Shown piece by piece: positions 60,198-64,000 of a stretch of 64,000 nt of DNA. Position numbers and translations under genes: made by a program. The stretch is from Candidatus Nanosynbacter sp. TM7-053. Lineage in GTDB: Bacteria > Patescibacteriota > Saccharimonadia > Saccharimonadales > Saccharimonadaceae. The notes beneath the pieces were generated by a model that was not told where the DNA came from, made no database searches, and saw only the letters and a program-made list of their open reading frames with translations. The stretch lies in assembly GCF_022828375.1 (NCBI RefSeq), contig NZ_JAJQJX010000001.1, positions 372,001-436,000 of the forward strand, in the 5' to 3' direction. Position 1 is the first letter of the stretch, and each line of letters opens with the position of its first letter.

Positions 60198-60626
60198 TTA
60201 CTCCTTATTATGATTACTAGATTCATCATGTTTGACAGGCTTATTAAACCCGTCAAACACAAAATTGACAATCGCCGAAGCGAATACAGAAACTATTAAT
60301 CCAACGACAGCATATAAAATAGTACTCCTGGCTTTTGCAGCCTTCTGAGCATCACCGCTGGAAAGTGCAAATAAAATACCGCCAATAACTATCATAATAA
60401 TCGAAATAGCACCAACGGCCGTAAGTAGAACTTCAACGATAGTTTTTATAATACCGTTCACTTGACCTTCACCTTTATCTTTATTTTGGCAATAGACAGA
60501 GTTGTTGCTTCCATTTTCCTCTGAGCAAATATTAATACCGTTAGCCGCAGACACCACTGGAGTGAACACTCCAAGAAGCCCAATCATTAGTATTCCAGCC
60601 GTCAGGATTTTTGTAAAAATCTTCAT
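60198..60626 (-). CDS. TrbC/VirB2-like pilin 3 of array
   Basis: 142 aa. Signal peptide (ILTAGILMIGLLGVFTPVVSA), a loop with two cysteines (NICSEE, VYCQN) that may form a disulfide, two helices with LSSGDAQKAAKARSTILYAVVGLI, and a His/Asp-rich tail. AGGAAAGG before the ATG. Confidence 0.85.
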   Translation of the reverse strand: MKIFTKILTAGILMIGLLGVFTPVVSAANGINICSEENGSNNSVYCQNKDKGEGQVNGIIKTIVEVLLTAVGAISIIMIVIGGILFALSSGDAQKAAKARSTILYAVVGLIVSVFASAIVNFVFDGFNKPVKHDESSNHNKE

Positions 60627-60627
60627 C

Positions 60628-60912
60628 TTAAACCTTTCCTATAATATAACCTGTTATAGCAATAGCGTTAGCAATAATTACCAAACCGATGACTGCATAT
60701 AGAATAGCATTCTTTGCGCTAGCCGTCTTAGCTGGATCGCCAGAGGACAGGGAATAGTTTATTCCAGCAATAATCACAATAATAACAGCTACGACACCAG
60801 CCACCCAAAATGCCAAATTAACAAACTTCATAATATCTACATCATTATTCTGCGGCACGCCAAGACTATCAGCACTCCCCAACAATCCAGCAAAAAATTC
60901 CATATATCTCAT
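60628..60912 (-). CDS. TrbC/VirB2-like pilin 4 of array, no signal peptide
   Basis: 94 aa, the shortest. Lacks a cleavable signal: begins MRYMEFFAGLLG. Two helices with LSSGDPAKTASAKNAILYAVIGLV. AGGGG lies 8 nt before the ATG. May be a minor or chaperone-like inner-membrane member of the family. Confidence 0.82.
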   Translation of the reverse strand: MRYMEFFAGLLGSADSLGVPQNNDVDIMKFVNLAFWVAGVVAVIIVIIAGINYSLSSGDPAKTASAKNAILYAVIGLVIIANAIAITGYIIGKV

Positions 60913-60913
60913 T

Positions 60914-61351
60914 CTATACCCCTATATTTGATGATATAAAGTTAACCAACGCAACAGAAGCTAGGGCAATAACCAGACCGATCGCGGCACTCATAATAGT
61001 CTTTCGCCCATGTGCGGCCTTATCTGGAGCACCGTTACTGGTCATCATCAAGAATCCGCCGTATATAATATATCCAACGGTCGTATAACCAATAAGTTGC
61101 AGCAAATCATCAACGATATTAAGCGCGATTTTCCAGATAAATTTTGCCTGTGAATCAGCGTCTGAACCAATATCTTTAATAGAACAGTCACCTTTCGTCA
61201 ATCCATAATACCACGGCTTTAATGTTAAAATTTTACCTTTTTTATCACATTCATTAATTTCACCTTCCGCAAAAGAAGTATTCGGGAAAGTTACGCTCGC
61301 CCCAAACGACCCTATAATCATTAAAGACATCGCTATTATAATCTTCTTCAT
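60914..61351 (-). CDS. TrbC/VirB2-like pilin 5 of array
   Basis: 145 aa. Signal peptide (IIIAMSLMIIGSFGASVTF), loop with CDKKGK and GDCSIKD cysteines, two helices with TSNGAPDKAAHGRKTIMSAAIGLV. AGGAGGAG before the ATG and a TAATG overlap with pilin 6. Confidence 0.85.
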   Translation of the reverse strand: MKKIIIAMSLMIIGSFGASVTFPNTSFAEGEINECDKKGKILTLKPWYYGLTKGDCSIKDIGSDADSQAKFIWKIALNIVDDLLQLIGYTTVGYIIYGGFLMMTSNGAPDKAAHGRKTIMSAAIGLVIALASVALVNFISSNIGV

Positions 61352-61722
61352 TAATCGAAAACTCCTCCTGGAATAATAAAGTTAGTAATTGCCACCATAA
61401 ACGCAAACATTATTATCCCAATGACAGTATTCGTCCAGACTTCACGTGCTTTTTTTATCTTATCAGGACTACCTTCAGAAGTGGTATATAAGAATGCGCC
61501 GTATATAACAGCACCAACTGCCGCAACCAAAACTCCAGCGGTTAAGATTTTAATAACTTGCTTGATTATGTTGATAATTGCCGTACTGCCTTCGCCGTCA
61601 CAAGAAATAACAGAGGTTTCCGCGCCACCGCAACTGGCGGCCAAAGCTATTCTGGGTATAAAAACGCTCCCTGCGATTACTGTTGCGATAAATATACTGA
61701 TTACAATATTTCTTTTTGTCAT
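61351..61722 (-). CDS. TrbC/VirB2-like pilin 6 of array, first transcribed
   Basis: 123 aa. Signal peptide (IVISIFIATVIAGSVFIPRIALA), two cysteines (ASCGG, ISCDG) in a short loop, two helices with TSEGSPDKIKKAREVWTNTVIGII, C-terminus PGGVFD. Weak promoter hints upstream (TATAAG 61733-61738). First gene of the six-gene operon. Confidence 0.85.
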   Translation of the reverse strand: MTKRNIVISIFIATVIAGSVFIPRIALAASCGGAETSVISCDGEGSTAIINIIKQVIKILTAGVLVAAVGAVIYGAFLYTTSEGSPDKIKKAREVWTNTVIGIIMFAFMVAITNFIIPGGVFD

Positions 61723-61781
61723 AAAATTTTCTCTTATACCTAAATTGTAAAATAGTCAAGCGAAAAAAGCAAACATTTTCC

Positions 61782-61810
61782 TTGAAAAGACAGAAGTAAT
61801 CTGATAATAT
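61782..61810 (+). promoter_or_regulatory. Promoter of tRNA-Asp
   Basis: TTGAAA (61782-61787), 17-nt spacer, TAATAT (61805-61810). Confidence 0.7.
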
Positions 61811-61825
61811 AAGGGATATTGATAT

Positions 61826-61903
61826 GCGCTCGTAGTGAAGTTGGCCTATCACGCCTCCCTGTCACGGAGGAGATCGCCGGTTCGAATCCGGTCGAGCGCG
61901 CCA
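61826..61903 (+). tRNA. tRNA-Asp(GTC)
   Basis: GCGCTCG/CGAGCGC acceptor, anticodon loop CTGTCAC, T arm GCCGG-TTCGAAT-CCGGT, CCA encoded. Confidence 0.97.
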
Positions 61904-61913
61904 CAGATATTTT

Positions 61914-61935
61914 CACCCTGATAGGGTGTTTTTTT
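61914..61935 (+). terminator. Terminator of tRNA-Asp
   Basis: CACCCT-GAT-AGGGTG then seven T. Confidence 0.85.
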
Positions 61936-61956
61936 ATGGAAAATATACCATATTTA

Positions 61957-61985
61957 TTGCATTTTTGTACAATTTGTGTTATGAT
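61957..61985 (+). promoter_or_regulatory. Promoter of the lipoprotein gene
   Basis: TTGCAT (61957-61962), 17-nt spacer, TGT-TATGAT (-10 at 61980-61985). Confidence 0.6.
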
Positions 61986-62064
61986 ATCACCAATTGGACT
62001 GGAAGGTCTAAGGAGTTTTTATAATAAAATATCTGACAATGTCAGAGGAAGGATCCCAAGCGTT

Positions 62065-63099
62065 ATGGTTCGAAATCGTGAACAATTTAACCCAAGCGAT
62101 TCAAAAGAAACAAACCCTCTACTAAGAAAAGCTATAGCTACGCTCACTATTGCTGCTACCAGCATATTACCAATGTCAGCCTGCGGTGAGACTCACAGTG
62201 AGCCAACTCCAGACACTACAACATCCACAGCGCAGGAAGTTCAGAGTCCAACGCCAGAGACAACTACTCCACCACTATTAAACCCAGAGCAGGTACGACA
62301 AGAATACAGAGAAGTTATGCCTCAAAAACCCGTAGATGTTGACGAAACGGCAGATAAGCTAAATAGAGGTGAAGAACCGTTAGAAACATTAACAGAATTT
62401 ATTAAAAAACAAGGCTTTTCATTTCCGCATATAGACGAAAAAATCCCTACACTTCAGAATTGTATTTCAGTTGAAAAAAAAGATGCTGCAGATAAATTAG
62501 GCTCTCAAGTAGGGTCAGTAATTGCTGTGACAAGTATGTTGCAAAACCCAGAATATGGTCTTGACAAAACATCAGTAGATACTATTACCAATTCTATGGC
62601 AGAAACTTTTGTATACGAGGATTATCGTCAAGGTTTTAAGGATTACATGAATCACCTTGGACTATCTATAGGAGCTAACCTAGATGATCCAAAGGACTTT
62701 TATCCCATTTCTGTTCCAGGAACTCAAGCTTCTGCCGTTTTACAGGCAAAAGCTAGTGAAGAAGGGTGCTACGGAGCATGGTATCACGGCAAAGACTTGA
62801 GGAATCCCTATGGGACCGGTGCTGGAGATGTGCAAATCGATAGGTACGGACTTTTTGGTACTAATTTTTATAGGACTGATGGGCTCAACAATGATTCAGG
62901 AGATATTGAATCAAATAGCGTACTTAAGGCACTGGTTACTCACCACAAACGAGGCGATAGTCTATATGGCGACAATAACCATAGCAACGACGCAAATCTA
63001 GGCACAGGCGCATGGATAATACACATGGAACTAAGCTACAAAGGATTCAACTACAAGGAAGACGGCAAAGAGACGACAATAAAAACCCAAGATCAATAA
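62065..63099 (+). CDS. Putative secreted lipoprotein
   Basis: 344 aa with the start at 62065 (GAGGAAGGA upstream). A basic polar N-region, a hydrophobic core (KAIATLTIAATSILP) and a lipobox-like MSAC suggest lipidation of Cys; then a Thr/Pro/Glu linker (TPDTTTSTAQ) and a globular domain with KASEEGCYGAWYH and GAGDVQIDRYGLFG. No family recognised. The frame is open upstream to the tRNA-Asp, but the terminator and promoter between them rule out an upstream start such as 61936; the exact start is uncertain. Confidence 0.65.
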   Translation: MVRNREQFNPSDSKETNPLLRKAIATLTIAATSILPMSACGETHSEPTPDTTTSTAQEVQSPTPETTTPPLLNPEQVRQEYREVMPQKPVDVDETADKLNRGEEPLETLTEFIKKQGFSFPHIDEKIPTLQNCISVEKKDAADKLGSQVGSVIAVTSMLQNPEYGLDKTSVDTITNSMAETFVYEDYRQGFKDYMNHLGLSIGANLDDPKDFYPISVPGTQASAVLQAKASEEGCYGAWYHGKDLRNPYGTGAGDVQIDRYGLFGTNFYRTDGLNNDSGDIESNSVLKALVTHHKRGDSLYGDNNHSNDANLGTGAWIIHMELSYKGFNYKEDGKETTIKTQDQ

Positions 63100-63125
63100 A
63101 GTACTTATTTTGTATAATTATTTGC

Positions 63126-63163
63126 ATAATCACCTTCATATATGATTAAATGAAGGTGATTAT
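63126..63163 (+). promoter_or_regulatory. Perfect 13-bp hairpin over ribosome site and start
   Basis: ATAATCACCTTCA (63126-63138), 12-nt loop, TGAAGGTGATTAT (63151-63163). The right arm contains the AAGGTG ribosome site. TATAAT at 63113-63118 would start the RNA near the left arm. Confidence 0.65.
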
Positions 63164-63167
63164 GTTT

Positions 63168-64000
63168 ATGAGTGGGTACGATCGTAGAAACGTCTTTAAG
63201 AATATAGTTTTATATTTGTGCGTGAGCGCTTTATTTATATTACCAATTTCTACATTATTAACCTCTTTACCTACATTTGCTGCCGGATATTTTGACAGTC
63301 TCAATACTCAAGGAAAATATAAGTTCTATGTTTATGCACGCGTCATGAACGCCTGCTTTATGGAAGCAAAAAAACATGACAAATTTATTCACGGCATAGA
63401 TAAGGTAAAAAAGGGTGATATTTGGGAAAATGAACCTTCAGTATATGTGGGAACTTTTCCGGGATTCGCTGGATATAATAGCTCTGGTGGGTATTTTGAA
63501 TGTAATTCGGAATTAATAAATGCCGCTATTAGTCAGTTCAACATACAACCAAAGGGAAGATCATCTGCTGCAGAGGTGCTCCTTTGTGAAATAGGCTATA
63601 GAAGATCGGGAGGAGGCAAAGATAGCTTAGATTCATGCATAAATGATACTGGACCACTTCTTGATCCCGTTGACCTAGGATATACTAGAGCGGGATCAGT
63701 ATATCCAGAAAATAAAATATTTGGTGTATTAGCAAGTCTTTCTGGATATAAAAAAGACTCAGAGAACTCCGATCCTAGCATAAAATATCTGGTTTCGAGG
63801 TCCATGATAAAAGGTTGCGTAAAAGACGGCAATCCTCAACCTCAACGACACGACTCGAAAGATTGGGAAATACCAGATGTAGATGGTAACGGAAATTTAA
63901 CTAACTCATATTACCTACCTGGCATCGGGCAGGGTTATAATGTGGGCGGATCAAATAACCGTGAATGGCCACAGGATCATTATGACGCAAAAATTCCTGA
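63168..64000 (+). CDS. Secreted hypothetical protein, cut by window edge
   Basis: 277 codons visible. Starts MSGYDRRNVFKN; signal peptide with IVLYLCVSALFILPISTLLTS and a probable cleavage after TFAAG. Mature part contains several cysteines (NACFMEA, FECNSE, LLCEIG, DSCIND, KGCVKD). Not recognised. ATG at 63168 is preferred since AAGGTG is 9 nt upstream; another ATG at 63162 is 3 nt from it. The ribosome site is inside a perfect hairpin. Confidence 0.65.
   Translation, partial: MSGYDRRNVFKNIVLYLCVSALFILPISTLLTSLPTFAAGYFDSLNTQGKYKFYVYARVMNACFMEAKKHDKFIHGIDKVKKGDIWENEPSVYVGTFPGFAGYNSSGGYFECNSELINAAISQFNIQPKGRSSAAEVLLCEIGYRRSGGGKDSLDSCINDTGPLLDPVDLGYTRAGSVYPENKIFGVLASLSGYKKDSENSDPSIKYLVSRSMIKGCVKDGNPQPQRHDSKDWEIPDVDGNGNLTNSYYLPGIGQGYNVGGSNNREWPQDHYDAKIP

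Noticed and set aside
61936-62064. Upstream ATG at 61936 for the lipoprotein
   Set aside because: It follows directly after the T run of the tRNA-Asp terminator and lies before the likely promoter at 61957-61985.

Overview
The window reads as part of a small, compact genome of the candidate phylum Saccharibacteria (TM7). This is an inference from gene content and style: standard genetic code (conserved genes end at TGA), reduced housekeeping gene set, overlapping start/stop codons, sortase, FemX-like peptidoglycan transferase, ComF, a large set of two-helix TrbC/VirB2-like pilins, and several CPR-style slimmed-down enzymes. No phage, insertion sequence or CRISPR array is visible.

Layout. 1-9.3 kb (mostly minus): FtsK (cut by the window edge), RNase J, an Rrf2/YhgE-type pair, a family-4-like uracil-DNA glycosylase, and two paralogous Pro/Gln-rich membrane proteins. 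9.3-15.5 kb: PNPase, sortase, S15, TruB, a degenerate DHH-like protein and S20. 15.5-27.8 kb: a frameshifted AlkD-like gene, HolA, MutM, Pol I, a P-loop kinase, the DnaG-sigma70 pair, and Orn. 27.8-34.1 kb: PyrH, MscL, a transglutaminase-like protein, ArgS and two acyltransferase paralogues. 34.1-38.5 kb: a ribonucleotide reductase (RNR) locus (NrdA, NrdB, a PPOX-fold protein and a 57-residue CxxC-tailed peptide) with two tandem pairs of NrdR-like boxes. 38.5-54 kb: ATP-grasp protein, MacB-type exporter, PGI/PMI, GroES-GroEL under a perfect CIRCE, a possible PD-(D/E)XK nuclease, MurF, MurE, TsaD, FemX, ValS. 54-64 kb: VanZ-RDD protein, six tRNAs in the window (four of them Ser isoacceptors), RlmH, ComF, Hsp20, seven pilin-like genes, a lipoprotein and a partial secreted protein.

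Themes. (1) The RNR looks like class Ic (Phe at the radical-Tyr position and Glu as first metal ligand in NrdB). Its NrdA has the three catalytic cysteines but no C-terminal redox cysteine pair, while a separate tiny ORF under matching NrdR-like boxes ends in an RNR-tail-like sequence. A redox tail acting in trans is my best candidate for an undescribed system. (2) At about 17 genes a -10 hexamer, usually extended (TGn), lies 6-8 nt before the ATG with no Shine-Dalgarno, which predicts leaderless mRNAs; operon-internal genes have strong Shine-Dalgarno sites. (3) Metal sites are lost from conserved enzymes: DnaG has lost all four zinc ligands and the uracil-DNA glycosylase at least three of four Fe-S cysteines.

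All family assignments come from motif reading by eye; no database search was run.
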